Positions 9,210 to 18,313 are shown, counted from the first letter of the stretch. The stretch: DNA of 64,000 bases from Oscillatoriales cyanobacterium USR001 (GCA_001698425.1 MBRE01000065.1:3248-67247), one strand, 5' to 3'. Notes: generated by a model from the sequence alone, not told the origin. Translations and numbers: made by a program.

Positions 9210-10247
9210 CTAAGAACGGCGTTCATCTAACCAAGCCAAACCTGCACCAATGGCTTCAGCGAGAATGCTAATAAACCGATAAAGAGCAACTGAACTGACA
9301 ATTATTCCTGGAGAAAAACGATTGCTTAAAAGTGCGATCGCAGTAGCTTCAAAGATACCCAATCCCCCCGGTGCTCCGGGGACAACCAAGCCCAAAATAT
9401 AGGCAAAACTAAAAGCACTGAATAACTGAGGAATCTCACTAAAATTTATAGTAGTTAAAGCCATTAATGTCAGCAAAAAACCGCTACCGCGTAAAAATAA
9501 AAAACCAATTTCTCCCAGCAAAGGGACAAGAGGATAGCGATTAATTTTAGCGCGATCGCGATTAAATAATTTTTCAGCCTCTTTTAAATTCTCGTTTAAT
9601 GAAGCATCAACAATTGACAAAGGAAGGTTATCGCCTAGATCCTTATTGCTGGATGGCACATCTATCTTACTACCTACACCCTTCATTTTTGCCACATATT
9701 TAACCAAGGTATTCAAAATCAGGGGATGCACGCCGATTAGAATTACAACTAAACTTAATACCTGCAAACCTCGATTTCCCGCCGAACTTCCCATTAAAGC
9801 AATTAATAATGCTGCCGCTGCCATTAACAGCGGTTCTAGTAAAACACTGAGAGTGGCAATTTCCGTAGAAATACCAGCATCTCGCGCCGCCTGAATCCGA
9901 CCCCAAAAATGCCAAATATTTCCCGGTAAATACTTCCCAATATTGGTTTTAAGGAAAACTCTAATTCCCCAAATAGGATCGACAGATTGATTAAATTCTC
10001 GTAAAATCCACAGCCAAACCCAACCCGCCCAAATATGAGAAAATAAAGTAACTACCAGCGCGATCGCCAGAATTATCGCCCCACCCGAATCAATACGAAT
10101 CGCCGCCACTTCTTGCCAGTGATCCTTAAAAGCCTTGGCCACAAATAGTAGTGTTACACCTAGAATCAAATATCGCAGATAGGGCTTAAAGCGCGTCACA
10201 ATTGGCTTCATTAAATTAGTGATTTTCTGCTTTTTTTGCTGTACCAT
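9210..10247 (-). CDS. Lysylphosphatidylglycerol synthase-type transmembrane protein (UPF0104 family)
   Basis: A polytopic inner-membrane protein with about eight hydrophobic segments, from YLILGVTLLFVAKAF through AIILAIALVVTLFSHIWAG to the last helices. Family-type motifs include FLKTNIGKYLPGNIWHF and VVPGAPGGLGIFEA, which mark the membrane (flippase-like) half of lysylphosphatidylglycerol synthases. The soluble aminoacyl-transferase domain of true MprF is absent, as in many UPF0104 proteins, so lipid or glycan handling is possible but the substrate is unknown. The frame opens at TTG 10301; ATG codons at 10247 and 10211 are more plausible starts, none with a strong Shine-Dalgarno. Confidence 0.72.
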   Translation of the reverse strand: MVQQKKQKITNLMKPIVTRFKPYLRYLILGVTLLFVAKAFKDHWQEVAAIRIDSGGAIILAIALVVTLFSHIWAGWVWLWILREFNQSVDPIWGIRVFLKTNIGKYLPGNIWHFWGRIQAARDAGISTEIATLSVLLEPLLMAAAALLIALMGSSAGNRGLQVLSLVVILIGVHPLILNTLVKYVAKMKGVGSKIDVPSSNKDLGDNLPLSIVDASLNENLKEAEKLFNRDRAKINRYPLVPLLGEIGFLFLRGSGFLLTLMALTTINFSEIPQLFSAFSFAYILGLVVPGAPGGLGIFEATAIALLSNRFSPGIIVSSVALYRFISILAEAIGAGLAWLDERRS

Positions 10248-10443
10248 TTTAATATTGTTGCATCTCAAGTAAAGACGATCTATAATTGTTTCTAACGCCA
10301 ATATCTCAGCAGTAAATACCGCCGAGTTACGGGCATTATATCAGAAGTGCGATCGCAGATTTTGGGCAAGTAGAAGCCCCAAATCGCTACAAACTCAAAT
10401 CTAAAACCTACAATAAAATTACTCACTTTACCATAACATCCCT

Positions 10444-12495
10444 ATGGCTGGTCCCAGTGCTGACGGTCGCTCCTATCTCTTAGACGATAGCTCCAACAGT
10501 TTAACCTTAACTCCAGGCTTTTTAACTCCTTATCCCAATGGATTATTTGCCCTCAGTGGCAATGATTTTATCATTGGTTCATCGGATGCGGAAAAAATTA
10601 GCGGCGATCGCGATAACGATCGCATCCTGGGTGAAAACGGCGCAGACAGCCTCTTCGGAGGACCAGGTAACGACTTCCTCAACGGCGGTCAAGGTAACGA
10701 TTTCCTCTCTGGAGAAACTGGCAACAACACCCTACAAGGAGGTCGAGGAAACGACCTACTAATTGGTAGCGAAGGCGATAACATCCTTGTCGGTGATTTC
10801 GGCAAAGATACCTTGATTGGTGGTGACGGTGAAGATATCTTTGTCCTTCGCACTGATACCGCAACACTAGACCAAAATGCAACCGATATAATCGGCGAAT
10901 TTGACATTTTCTTCGATTACATTGGATTAACTGGTGGCCTCACAGAAAACGACCTCATATTACAACCCTTTTCCCTCGCTCCCGGCAATCGAGACACCCT
11001 AATTTCTATTCGCCAATCCGGTGCGATTTTAGGAATAGTTCTTAACACTTTACCCGATCAACTTAGAGGTAATTTCATCTCTGCGACTAAACTATTAGGC
11101 AACGAACTAAAACAAGCTCGCGACCTTGGTATAATCAACGGCACTCAGACAGTTAATAACTTTGTAAGCAGCGCCAAACCAGATGAAATATACCGTTTCA
11201 CTCTTCCGACTAATAGCGATTTTAACTTACTGCTGGGCAATCTCGAAGCTGATGCTGATATCGCACTAATTAAAGACATCAATGGAGATAATTCTATTGA
11301 TATCACAGACATTATCGATTTCTCTGAAAATGCAGAGGATGATCCAGAGGTAATTAGCATTGATGGTCTTTCCGCCGGCACTTATTACGTGAGAGTTTAT
11401 CAATACGAAGGCGATACAAACTTTAGCTTGAGTTTATCTGCCACACCAAATATCGATACTCCAAACGGCATCAATACAGAACTTTTTGATACCCGTTTTG
11501 GCTTTGGTTTAGTTGATGCAAAAGCCGCTGTTTCTCGTGCTGCAAATAATTCTAATTTTCCAGAAGTTTCTGATTTGGGAGGAGATAATTGGGGGCGAGA
11601 TTTAATTAAAGCTCCCGAAATTTGGGCGAGAGGAATTACCGGGAATAATGTTGTGGTCGCGGTTCTGGATAGTGGAGTTGACTATAATCATCCTGACTTA
11701 GCTAATAATATTTGGCTTAATTCTAAGGAGCTTGGTCTTGATACTAATGGTCGAAACAAAGCTACCAACAACATTGATGATGATGGTAACGGATTTATTG
11801 ATGATGCGCGGGGATGGGATTTTGCAAGTAATGATAACGATCCGATGGATGATAATAGTCACGGCACTCACGTAGCCGGAATTATTGCTGCGAAACAAGA
11901 CGGAATTGGCATTACTGGTGTAGCCCCTGATGCTAAAATTATGCCGTTAAAAATACTGGATTCAGAAGGTGCAGGAAAAACCGAAGATGAACTTACTGCA
12001 ATTCGCTATGCAGTGGAAAATGGCGCAACAGTGATTAATCTTAGCTTAGGTGGTGCAGCATTAGACGCGGACGAACTAGAGGCAATTCGCTTTGCTGAAT
12101 CAAGAGGCGTAGTTGTGGTTTCAGCGGCGGGAAATGACTCAAGTGCTCGCCCAGATTATCCGGCTCGTTTTGCAACTGAAGTAGGAATTGCGGCTGGTTC
12201 AGTTGATAGAAATGCTAAGTTTTCTAGCTTCTCAAATCGGGCTGGTGCTAGAACACTAAATTATCTAGTTGCGCCAGGAGGAGAAGGGGGAAGTCAAAGT
12301 CAGAATAATATTTATTCAACAGTGCCGCTATCTTTTCCCGGTCTTCCCTATCGCTATTATGCCGGTACTTCGATGGCGACACCACACATATCTGGGGTAG
12401 TGGCTTTAATGCAGCAAGCTAATCCTAATTTGACGGCCGCTGAGATTGAGCAAATACTCATTGAAACAGCTAATAGTGATGCGGTGACAGTTTAA
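10444..12495 (+). CDS. RTX-containing subtilisin-family (S8) serine protease
   Basis: A 683-residue protease whose order is RTX repeats first and catalytic domain last. Residues ~45-140 hold about eight RTX-like nonapeptides (GGxGNDxLxG). Residues ~225-340 look like a pre-peptidase C-terminal (PPC) domain. The subtilase domain has D409 (AVLDSGVDYNHPDL), H473 (SHGTHVAG) and S643 (GTSMATPH), with the oxyanion Asn region AAGNDSS, so the triad is complete. There is no signal peptide; extracellular location by an RTX-type route is inferred. It has an ATG start without a clear Shine-Dalgarno and ends soon after the catalytic domain. The domain order is the reverse of most RTX proteases. Confidence 0.85.
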   Translation: MAGPSADGRSYLLDDSSNSLTLTPGFLTPYPNGLFALSGNDFIIGSSDAEKISGDRDNDRILGENGADSLFGGPGNDFLNGGQGNDFLSGETGNNTLQGGRGNDLLIGSEGDNILVGDFGKDTLIGGDGEDIFVLRTDTATLDQNATDIIGEFDIFFDYIGLTGGLTENDLILQPFSLAPGNRDTLISIRQSGAILGIVLNTLPDQLRGNFISATKLLGNELKQARDLGIINGTQTVNNFVSSAKPDEIYRFTLPTNSDFNLLLGNLEADADIALIKDINGDNSIDITDIIDFSENAEDDPEVISIDGLSAGTYYVRVYQYEGDTNFSLSLSATPNIDTPNGINTELFDTRFGFGLVDAKAAVSRAANNSNFPEVSDLGGDNWGRDLIKAPEIWARGITGNNVVVAVLDSGVDYNHPDLANNIWLNSKELGLDTNGRNKATNNIDDDGNGFIDDARGWDFASNDNDPMDDNSHGTHVAGIIAAKQDGIGITGVAPDAKIMPLKILDSEGAGKTEDELTAIRYAVENGATVINLSLGGAALDADELEAIRFAESRGVVVVSAAGNDSSARPDYPARFATEVGIAAGSVDRNAKFSSFSNRAGARTLNYLVAPGGEGGSQSQNNIYSTVPLSFPGLPYRYYAGTSMATPHISGVVALMQQANPNLTAAEIEQILIETANSDAVTV

Positions 12496-12529
12496 AATTT
12501 AGGTACTAATAGGTACTAAGTTATATATG

Positions 12530-12555
12530 GTGGGCGAATGCCATTCGCCCTACTC
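12530..12555. repeat. GGGCGAATGCCATTCGCCC hairpin
   Basis: A near-perfect palindrome about 35 bp past the stop of the RTX-subtilisin. Similar hairpins occur at 18277-18304, and a related but different one at 42534-42596. It may act as a terminator but is better seen as a dispersed palindrome. Confidence 0.6.
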
Positions 12556-12583
12556 CATATTTATGTCTGAACCACCTCGCTCT

Positions 12584-12711
12584 TATACCAATTCTCTAAA
12601 TTAATACTACAGTTTTCGGGGCGGGTTTTTGAAGATTTTGGCGAATTGCGGTGATTGTTGGCGAACCCGCCCCTACCCAAACTGTTGCAAACTTTTTTAG
12701 AAATGGTATTA
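12584..12711. mobile_element. MITE-like element, complete copy (~127 bp)
   Basis: Starts ATACCAATTCT and ends AATGGTATT, giving short terminal inverted repeats. Inside, CGGGGCGGGTT and AACCCGCCCC form a second inverted pair. It is over 90% identical by eye to 32446-32573, with the right end repeated at 1-42. It has no coding capacity and lies just past the 3' end of the minus-strand gene at 12713. Confidence 0.75.
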
Positions 12712-12712
12712 T

Positions 12713-13186
12713 TTAAAAGTTAGCTGCGTAAGCTAAATCAAATTGACGATGGAGAGTGATGTAACAAGTATTAGAAGGGTCTGTTGCAAGTTCATAGTTA
12801 ATTTTCCCTTCAATTTTTGTAATCGGTTGTCTTAATGGGATACCGTGTATGTCGTATTGACGGCGTTCCATTGCACTCCAATCTATGATTTTAGTGTCGA
12901 TTAAGTTTTGCAATTCACTAGCTAAAAGGAAAAGTTTTAGTTTATCTTCAACTATTCCTGTGAGCATAAATTTTAGGGAAACTGACTGAGTAACGATGGG
13001 TTTTTGACCGTTGGTAGACCTGTGAGTATGACAATTTCCTAATTCTAAATCGAAGGGATCTAATTGAAAAATATTTTCCTGACTGGCAAATGTACCCAGC
13101 CAATCGTTGAGGCATCTTTCGATATGAGGGATTAGTCCTAAGTCGGGGGAGCAAAGGAGTTTACGAATGTTGGATTGTTCAGTCAT
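12713..13186 (-). CDS. Uncharacterised protein, 157 aa
   Basis: I do not recognise this protein. It is soluble, with no signal peptide, no obvious membrane segment and no clear catalytic motif. The N-terminal half is leucine-rich (LLCSPDLGLIPHIERCLNDW), and the rest alternates strand-like stretches ending in FDLAYAANF. The ATG at 13186 lacks a good Shine-Dalgarno. The stop codon sits one base from the right end of the MITE-like element, so the element landed exactly at the 3' end or supplied part of it. Codon use is like its neighbours and includes no rare-codon runs, so it is probably a real gene. Confidence 0.6.
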   Translation of the reverse strand: MTEQSNIRKLLCSPDLGLIPHIERCLNDWLGTFASQENIFQLDPFDLELGNCHTHRSTNGQKPIVTQSVSLKFMLTGIVEDKLKLFLLASELQNLIDTKIIDWSAMERRQYDIHGIPLRQPITKIEGKINYELATDPSNTCYITLHRQFDLAYAANF

Positions 13187-13325
13187 TAGTATTTTGTTTT
13201 TAGGTTGTTTTTATTGTCTATCTTAGAGTCTAGCTCATTTTGTGCATTTTCTACCAAGATAATAGGGCTTTTTTCGATGGTTTCAAAAAAATGTGTTCAA
13301 AAATGCGATCGCGGTTATTAGCCAA

Positions 13326-13655
13326 TTATTCCTTTAAAACAAAGGAGTTGCCACAACTACAATTTTGACTAGCATTAGGATTCTGAAATCGGAAACCGCC
13401 GCCCATTAAATCCTCGGAATAGTCTAAGGTAAGACCATTAAGATAATTGAGTTGGTGCGAATCTATTACTAATTTAATGCCTTCCGATTCATAAACAATA
13501 TCATTGGGATTGATGGTTTCATCAAAAGCCATTGTATAAGATAGGCCACAACAGCCACTAGATTCAACTCCTAATCGAAATAAGGCATGAGGATTTGGCT
13601 GTTTGGACTTAAGGCGTATTATTTCGATCGCGGCGGGTTTGTTTAAGTTAATCAT
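13326..13655 (-). CDS. HesB/IscA-family iron-sulfur cluster carrier
   Basis: From the ATG at 13655 the protein is 109 residues, the usual length of A-type Fe-S carriers. Cys35 (SGCCG), Cys99 and Cys101 (NCSCG) sit at the canonical IscA positions, so cluster binding is expected; Cys36 is an extra neighbour. Such proteins transfer Fe-S clusters or iron to target enzymes. The open frame extends 10 codons further upstream, but that stretch is a direct repeat of TTGCTAAAATTTTCA and has no good start. A HIP1 site lies just 3' of the stop. It is not near a suf or isc operon here. Confidence 0.87.
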   Translation of the reverse strand: MINLNKPAAIEIIRLKSKQPNPHALFRLGVESSGCCGLSYTMAFDETINPNDIVYESEGIKLVIDSHQLNYLNGLTLDYSEDLMGGGFRFQNPNASQNCSCGNSFVLKE

Positions 13656-13781
13656 TGAAAATTTTAGCAATGAAAATTTTAGCAATCAGAATGCAAAATT
13701 AAAGACTGGATTTAGCTTTTGATAATATTTTCACACATTTTCAGACTGCGATCGCAAATTTACAAATTTATACAAAACTGT

Positions 13782-13828
13782 AACGCCACCATCTCGGTAG
13801 TTAATTTACTGCTGAGATGGCGGCGTTA
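13782..13828. terminator. Long hairpin downstream of the cupin gene
   Basis: AACGCCACCATCTC pairs imperfectly with GAGATGGCGGCGTT around a TAGTTAATTTACTG loop. It starts about 35 bp past the stop of the minus-strand cupin gene, in the position of a transcription terminator. The tract GATGGCGGCGTTA recurs near 63128, so it may also be a dispersed repeat. Confidence 0.5.
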
Positions 13829-13863
13829 GGTAAAACTTCGGTAAGTTTTAATTAAGTCTTTTG

Positions 13864-14283
13864 TTACTTTTTCGATTCATTACGGGCGTAGTCATCTTGG
13901 AAGCGAATGATGTCATCTTCTCCTAAATATTCGCCATTTTGTACTTCAATTAAAATCAAGGGAATTACACCTGGATTAGCGAGACGGTGAGAGGTACATT
14001 GGGGAACATAGGTAGATTGATTGCTAAATAAAATTTCTTCCCTTTCGCCGCAGGTAACTTTGGCGGTACCGGAAACAACTATCCAGTGCTCGCTACGGTG
14101 GTGGTGCATTTGTAGGCTGAGGCGGTGGCCTGGTTTGACTTCAATCCGCTTAATTTTATATCCAATTCCTTCTTCAAGTGTGGTGAAGGAACCCCAAGGT
14201 CTTAATTCTGTAGCAGCCAGGCCTGTTTGTGGAATAGATGTATTTAATGGGGTAAGTTGAGAAATTTCTTGTACCTGAAGCAT
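13864..14283 (-). CDS. Stand-alone cupin phosphomannose isomerase (type II C-terminal domain)
   Basis: A 139-residue single-cupin protein. The metal-binding cupin motif is clear: H60-x-H62-x2-E65 in QMHHHRSEHW, and H99 in TSHRLANPG. The surrounding RPWGSFTTLEEG and YKIKRIEVKPGHRLSLQ are typical of the C-terminal isomerase half of bifunctional mannose-1-phosphate guanylyltransferase/mannose-6-phosphate isomerase. Here only that half exists, which is common in cyanobacteria. Likely reaction: fructose-6-phosphate to mannose-6-phosphate, feeding GDP-mannose and so the gmd/fcl pathway at 21.9-24 kb. The start ATG at 14283 gives MLQVQEISQL. Confidence 0.82.
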   Translation of the reverse strand: MLQVQEISQLTPLNTSIPQTGLAATELRPWGSFTTLEEGIGYKIKRIEVKPGHRLSLQMHHHRSEHWIVVSGTAKVTCGEREEILFSNQSTYVPQCTSHRLANPGVIPLILIEVQNGEYLGEDDIIRFQDDYARNESKK

Positions 14284-14597
14284 AAAGCTTAATTCCTAAA
14301 TAGTCGATCTTTGAACTAATATTCACCATAGCAAATGGTTATGGTTATTGTCATCGGATAGGGGAAAATTTGGCAATCTACATCAATTCTTTATGTAAAG
14401 TGTGTTTTTCTTTAAAGAAGCTTTAACTAAGGAGTGGTGAATATATTACTTTTTGTAACACAGTGTTCTGGGGGTTAAGGATACGGTAATTGACGGGGAC
14501 GTTATCAATTTAATGGGTAAATCTTGTTAAGGTTAGATCGCGGTTATGTTATGTTAGTTAAAGCCAATAATGAATAATTTGAGAATTAGTTAGGTTT
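14284..14597. other. Divergent intergenic region, cupin gene / amidase
   Basis: These 314 bp separate two divergently transcribed genes, so both promoters should lie here. AT-rich stretches and a CTTTAAAG palindrome near 14410 are visible. I found no confident -35/-10 pair, riboswitch or repeat. Confidence 0.4.
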
Positions 14598-16409
14598 ATG
14601 AAAAAATTTTTAGGATTTATGGTTTTGGTAACGATCGTGGCGATCGCATCAATATCTGTATCAATATCTCTATCAATATCGACATCGGTAGCTGTAGACG
14701 GACAACCGCTATTTGTGGCCTATCCTCCTGCTAAACATGAAACTACAGCCGATCGCATTTTCTTAATTGGTACAGCACCACCACAAAAACCAGTTTTTGT
14801 CAATGGTAAAGCGATTGAAAATCGGAGTCCGGCGGGACATTTTGCTCCTAGTTTGCCGTTGAAAATAGGAGAAAATACTTTCAATTTGCGCTATGAAGAT
14901 CGAGAAGTAAAAATTCAAGTAACTCGCAAGTTAAATGAGCCAGAAGTGCCTGCGATCGCTGGTTTTGCTAAGGGTTCTTTACTGCCGGCTTTGGATGTGG
15001 CGAGAATGCCGGGAGAATTGATTTGCTTTAGCGCGATCGCACCTCCTAATGCGACAGTTTTAGTAAAATTAGCCGATAAAAATATACCTTTGGTAGCGCG
15101 ATCGCCTGTCCAATTACCGGAGAATAAAGCTGTATTAGTTGGTGGAAATTCCCCGGAAAAAGGCGCGATCGGAAAATATCAAGGTTGTGATAAAATGCCG
15201 TCTAATCCTAGTAATAATAGGGTGGATTTAGGATTGCCTGTATTTCAAGTAACAGTAAATGGTAAAACTGTGACTCAGCAAGGTACTGGGAAGATTAATA
15301 TTTTATCTTCAACTCAATTTGATGTTGCTGAAGTAATCGCAGAAGCGGGTGTTACTAGAACTGGTCCGAGTAGCGATTTTTCGCGCTTGACACCCTTACC
15401 AAAAGGAACTAAAGCCGCGATCGTATCTATTGACGGAGAATGGCTAAAATTAGATTATGGAGCCTGGATTAAAGCTTCAGAAGTGAAGATTATTAAGGAT
15501 GCAGTACCACCGCGATCGCTAATTCGTAGCGTCAGTGCCCGTCAAGTTGGCAACTGGACAGAGGTACGATTTCCCTTAGAAATACCCATGCCCGTAGCAG
15601 TGCAGGAAGAAGAACGTAAATTCGTTTTAACATTATATAATACAACGGCTCAAACTGATATTATTCGCCTCAATGATGACCCGGTAATTTCCCGTTTAGA
15701 TTGGCAACAAAATTCACCCAATGAGTTGAAATATACTTTTAATCTTAAATCTGCTCAACATTGGGGTTATAAATTGAGATATGAGGGGACAACGTTGGTG
15801 CTATCTTTGAAGCATCCGCCGCAGAAAGTAGGTAAAGTTGCTACAGAAAAGCCATTATTAGGGATTAAAATAGTGTTAGATCCTGGACATGGTGGACCAG
15901 AGGATCGAGGGGGAATTGGACCAACTGGTTATCGGGAAAAAAGTGTGGCTTTACTAATCTCAAAGTTAGTTAAACAAGAGTTAGTAAATCGCGGCGCAAC
16001 GGTGATTATGACGCGGGAAGAAGATGTCGATTTAGATTTACCTCCCAGGGTGGAAACGATTAATAAAGAGGAACCTGCGATCGCGATTTCTTTACATTAC
16101 AATGCTTTGCCAGATAATGGTGATGCGATTAATACTAAAGGCATTGGTGCTTTTTGGTTTCATCCCCAAGCCCACAGTTTAGCCATGTTTTTACATAATT
16201 ATTTAGTGAAAAAATTGGATCGACCAACCTATGGAGTATTTTGGAATAATTTAGCCATGACTCGTCCTACGGTTGCGCCTTCTGTGTTAATGGAATTGGG
16301 TTTTATGATTAACCCCGTAGAGTTTGAATGGATTGTCAATCCAGTTGAACAAAAAAAGTTAGCGGCGGCGATCGCGCAGGGAATCACTGAATGGTTTAAT
16401 AGTATTTGA
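14598..16409 (+). CDS. N-acetylmuramoyl-L-alanine amidase (Amidase_3) with SH3-like region
   Basis: A 603-residue exported cell-wall hydrolase. Residues 1-33 form a signal peptide (MKKFLGFMVLVTIVAIASIS, then VAVDG). The middle contains a bacterial SH3-like segment (EAGVTRTGPSSDFSRLTPLP). The C-terminal Amidase_3 domain has all expected zinc and catalytic residues: H431 in DPGHGGPEDRG, E447 in YREKSV, H500 in SLHYNA and E566 in MELGF. It cleaves the amide bond between N-acetylmuramic acid and L-alanine in peptidoglycan, acting in the periplasm, possibly in daughter-cell or filament separation. ATG start. The gene is followed by an AACAAAT heptamer array and a REP-like palindrome. Confidence 0.92.
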   Translation: MKKFLGFMVLVTIVAIASISVSISLSISTSVAVDGQPLFVAYPPAKHETTADRIFLIGTAPPQKPVFVNGKAIENRSPAGHFAPSLPLKIGENTFNLRYEDREVKIQVTRKLNEPEVPAIAGFAKGSLLPALDVARMPGELICFSAIAPPNATVLVKLADKNIPLVARSPVQLPENKAVLVGGNSPEKGAIGKYQGCDKMPSNPSNNRVDLGLPVFQVTVNGKTVTQQGTGKINILSSTQFDVAEVIAEAGVTRTGPSSDFSRLTPLPKGTKAAIVSIDGEWLKLDYGAWIKASEVKIIKDAVPPRSLIRSVSARQVGNWTEVRFPLEIPMPVAVQEEERKFVLTLYNTTAQTDIIRLNDDPVISRLDWQQNSPNELKYTFNLKSAQHWGYKLRYEGTTLVLSLKHPPQKVGKVATEKPLLGIKIVLDPGHGGPEDRGGIGPTGYREKSVALLISKLVKQELVNRGATVIMTREEDVDLDLPPRVETINKEEPAIAISLHYNALPDNGDAINTKGIGAFWFHPQAHSLAMFLHNYLVKKLDRPTYGVFWNNLAMTRPTVAPSVLMELGFMINPVEFEWIVNPVEQKKLAAAIAQGITEWFNSI

Positions 16410-16416
16410 TTGCCAT

Positions 16417-16455
16417 TAACAAATAACAAATAACAACTAACAACTAACAATAACT
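16417..16455. repeat. AACAAAT/AACAACT heptamer array
   Basis: About five 7 bp units (AACAAAT, AACAACT variants) immediately after the amidase stop codon. The same motif in inverse orientation occurs at 63787-63851. These are cyanobacterial short tandemly repeated repetitive sequences. Confidence 0.8.
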
Positions 16456-16465
16456 AAGGAATAAA

Positions 16466-16547
16466 AATTAAATAACTTGATGATTTGGTTCGTAGTAAGC
16501 GCCAAGAGCGCTAAAGCGCTTACTACAAACAAGCTAATTATTTAATT
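16466..16547. repeat. REP-like palindromic element (copy 1)
   Basis: GTAGTAAGCGC and GCGCTTACTAC arms flank CAAGAGCGCTAAA. The element is bordered by AATTAAATAA and TTATTTAATT, which are themselves inverted. Related copies are at 24016-24064, 29609-29674, 50204-50230 and 63946-64000. All lie in intergenic space. Confidence 0.85.
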
Positions 16548-16554
16548 TCTATGC

Positions 16555-17472
16555 CTAAGGAATAGCAACAGAATGTAAAAGGCGATCGACAATAGTTTTA
16601 GAACGTCGGCCGCCCTTCGGAATCAAGCGATGCGAAAGCACATGAGTCGCGAGAAACTTAATATCATCATCGATCGCAAAATCCCGTCCCGATAAAAATG
16701 CTAAAGCTTGCGCCGCCCGATGTAAAGCCACCGCACCGCGAGGACTTACACCTAACATAATTTCCTCATCTTCTCGCGTCGATCGCACCAAATTTACAAT
16801 ATATTTCTTCAACGATTCCTCGACTTTTACACTCCCAACAAGACGGCGCAACTCTTGAATTTCCTCCAAACTAACACAAGGTTGTAACTCCTCCACCGGC
16901 ACAGAATTAGAAAGCTTATTTAACATTTCTAACTCTTCCAACTCACTAGGATAACCCAAAGTCAAAGACAACATAAAACGATCCATTTGCGCCTCTGGCA
17001 AAGGAAAAGTTCCCTGATATTCAATTGGATTCTGAGTAGCAATTACAAAAAACGGGCGAGGTACGGGGCGAGAAATAGTATCTACCGTTACTTGTTGTTC
17101 TTCCATTACTTCTAATAAAGCAGACTGAGTTCGTGGCGTAGCGCGGTTAATTTCATCGGCTAATAACACATTCGCAAATACTGGACCTGGCATAAATTCA
17201 AACAGACCACTACCGGGATTCCAAATATTAGTTCCAGTGATATCTGTTGGTAATAAATCAGGAGTACATTGAATCCTTTGAAACTTACCATCAATCGATC
17301 GCGCCAAAGACTTCGCTAACAAAGTTTTCCCCACACCTGGCACATCTTCCAACAAAGCATGGCCCCCAGAAATCATCGCCACCAACACCAAACGAATACT
17401 ATCCGTTTTACCAACAATTGTTTTACTCAAATTTTGCTTGAGTTTTTCAATACGCTCTCGAATAGCACTCAT
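16555..17472 (-). CDS. MoxR-family AAA+ ATPase
   Basis: From the ATG at 17472 (GGAG nine bases upstream) the protein has 305 residues. Walker A is EDVPGVGKT at residues 42-50 and Walker B is LLADEINR near 103-110, with the MoxR blocks ALLEVMEEQQVTVD and ATQNPIEYQGTFPLPEAQ. MoxR ATPases act as chaperones that help assemble or activate metal-binding or von Willebrand-domain partners. The usual DUF58 and VWA partner genes are not adjacent here, so the client is unknown. The longer frame to 17553 has no support. The upstream gap contains only an AT-rich stretch. Confidence 0.9.
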   Translation of the reverse strand: MSAIRERIEKLKQNLSKTIVGKTDSIRLVLVAMISGGHALLEDVPGVGKTLLAKSLARSIDGKFQRIQCTPDLLPTDITGTNIWNPGSGLFEFMPGPVFANVLLADEINRATPRTQSALLEVMEEQQVTVDTISRPVPRPFFVIATQNPIEYQGTFPLPEAQMDRFMLSLTLGYPSELEELEMLNKLSNSVPVEELQPCVSLEEIQELRRLVGSVKVEESLKKYIVNLVRSTREDEEIMLGVSPRGAVALHRAAQALAFLSGRDFAIDDDIKFLATHVLSHRLIPKGGRRSKTIVDRLLHSVAIP

Positions 17473-17669
17473 AATCAATAACTCCACTTGCTCGTACATC
17501 CATAATATATCAGCTTTTATCAGCTTAATTTTGGCTTCTTTCAAAAAGAGCATTTATTCTGGAACTAAGCTTGACAAGCTTACAGAATGAATAGGATTAA
17601 TATACTAGACTATTGCAATTAATCCTATTTATCAGAAAAATTTGAAAATCCTTTTTCTTTCTTCCTTAA

Positions 17670-18215
17670 TTACCGACTGGCAATCATTCCAGTAAGACGA
17701 GCATAGTCAAAAAGTCCTCCTGCGTCAATTACTGGACCGACATCTCCTAAAGGTTTGAGTTCGTAAGTTTTGCCGAGAGTATGATTGATGATTTGATTGT
17801 GTTCGGAATCAAGAGTTACTTCTTGACCTGTAGCAAATAAATCGCACAACCTTTCCACAGATTCCCAAGGATATAATTCACCTGTGGCGGAACAATTGCG
17901 GAAGAAAATTCGGGCGTAAGATTGAGCAACTACGGCTTCTACACCAGCAGCACCCAAAGCGATTGGGGCGTGTTCCCGTGAAGAACCGCAGCCGAAGTTT
18001 TCGCCGGCAATAATAATAGGATAGCGGGTTTTAATTGCTGGTGATTCGATAAATTTGCCGTAGCGATCGGGTAATCCAATCATCGCATAACTACCTAATT
18101 TTTCGTATTCTTCTGGTTTCGAGGGAACGAGTGTTAAGTATTCAGCAGGAATGATTTGATCGGTATCAATGTTATCATCTAAAACAAAGATTTGACCGCG
18201 AATTATTTTCCCCAT
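17670..18215 (-). CDS. leuD: 3-isopropylmalate dehydratase small subunit
   Basis: A 181-residue swivel-domain subunit of isopropylmalate isomerase, which converts 2- to 3-isopropylmalate in leucine synthesis together with LeuC. Family motifs are DDNIDTDQIIPAEYL near the N-terminus, GENFGCGSSREHAP in the middle (the GSSREHAP signature) and FRNCSATGELYPW. Length and start (MGKIIRGQIFVLDDNIDTDQ) are normal. leuC is not in the window, as expected where the leu genes are scattered in cyanobacteria. The gene shares orientation with the FAD oxidoreductase upstream, separated by a GGGCGAATG hairpin at 18277-18304. Confidence 0.9.
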   Translation of the reverse strand: MGKIIRGQIFVLDDNIDTDQIIPAEYLTLVPSKPEEYEKLGSYAMIGLPDRYGKFIESPAIKTRYPIIIAGENFGCGSSREHAPIALGAAGVEAVVAQSYARIFFRNCSATGELYPWESVERLCDLFATGQEVTLDSEHNQIINHTLGKTYELKPLGDVGPVIDAGGLFDYARLTGMIASR

Positions 18216-18276
18216 AGTTAATTTTCCGTTTCGTTGCTGTAAGTTCTCTCTATTTTAACTTATTCAGGACAATTTT

Positions 18277-18304
18277 GTAGGGGCGAATGGCATTCGCCCA
18301 CCAT
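18277..18304. repeat. GGGCGAATGGCATTCGCCC hairpin
   Basis: A near-perfect palindrome right after the stop of the FAD oxidoreductase (minus strand). It is the same family as the 12530 hairpin and is plausibly a transcription terminator for that gene. Confidence 0.6.
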
Positions 18305-18313
18305 ATAGCGCTC

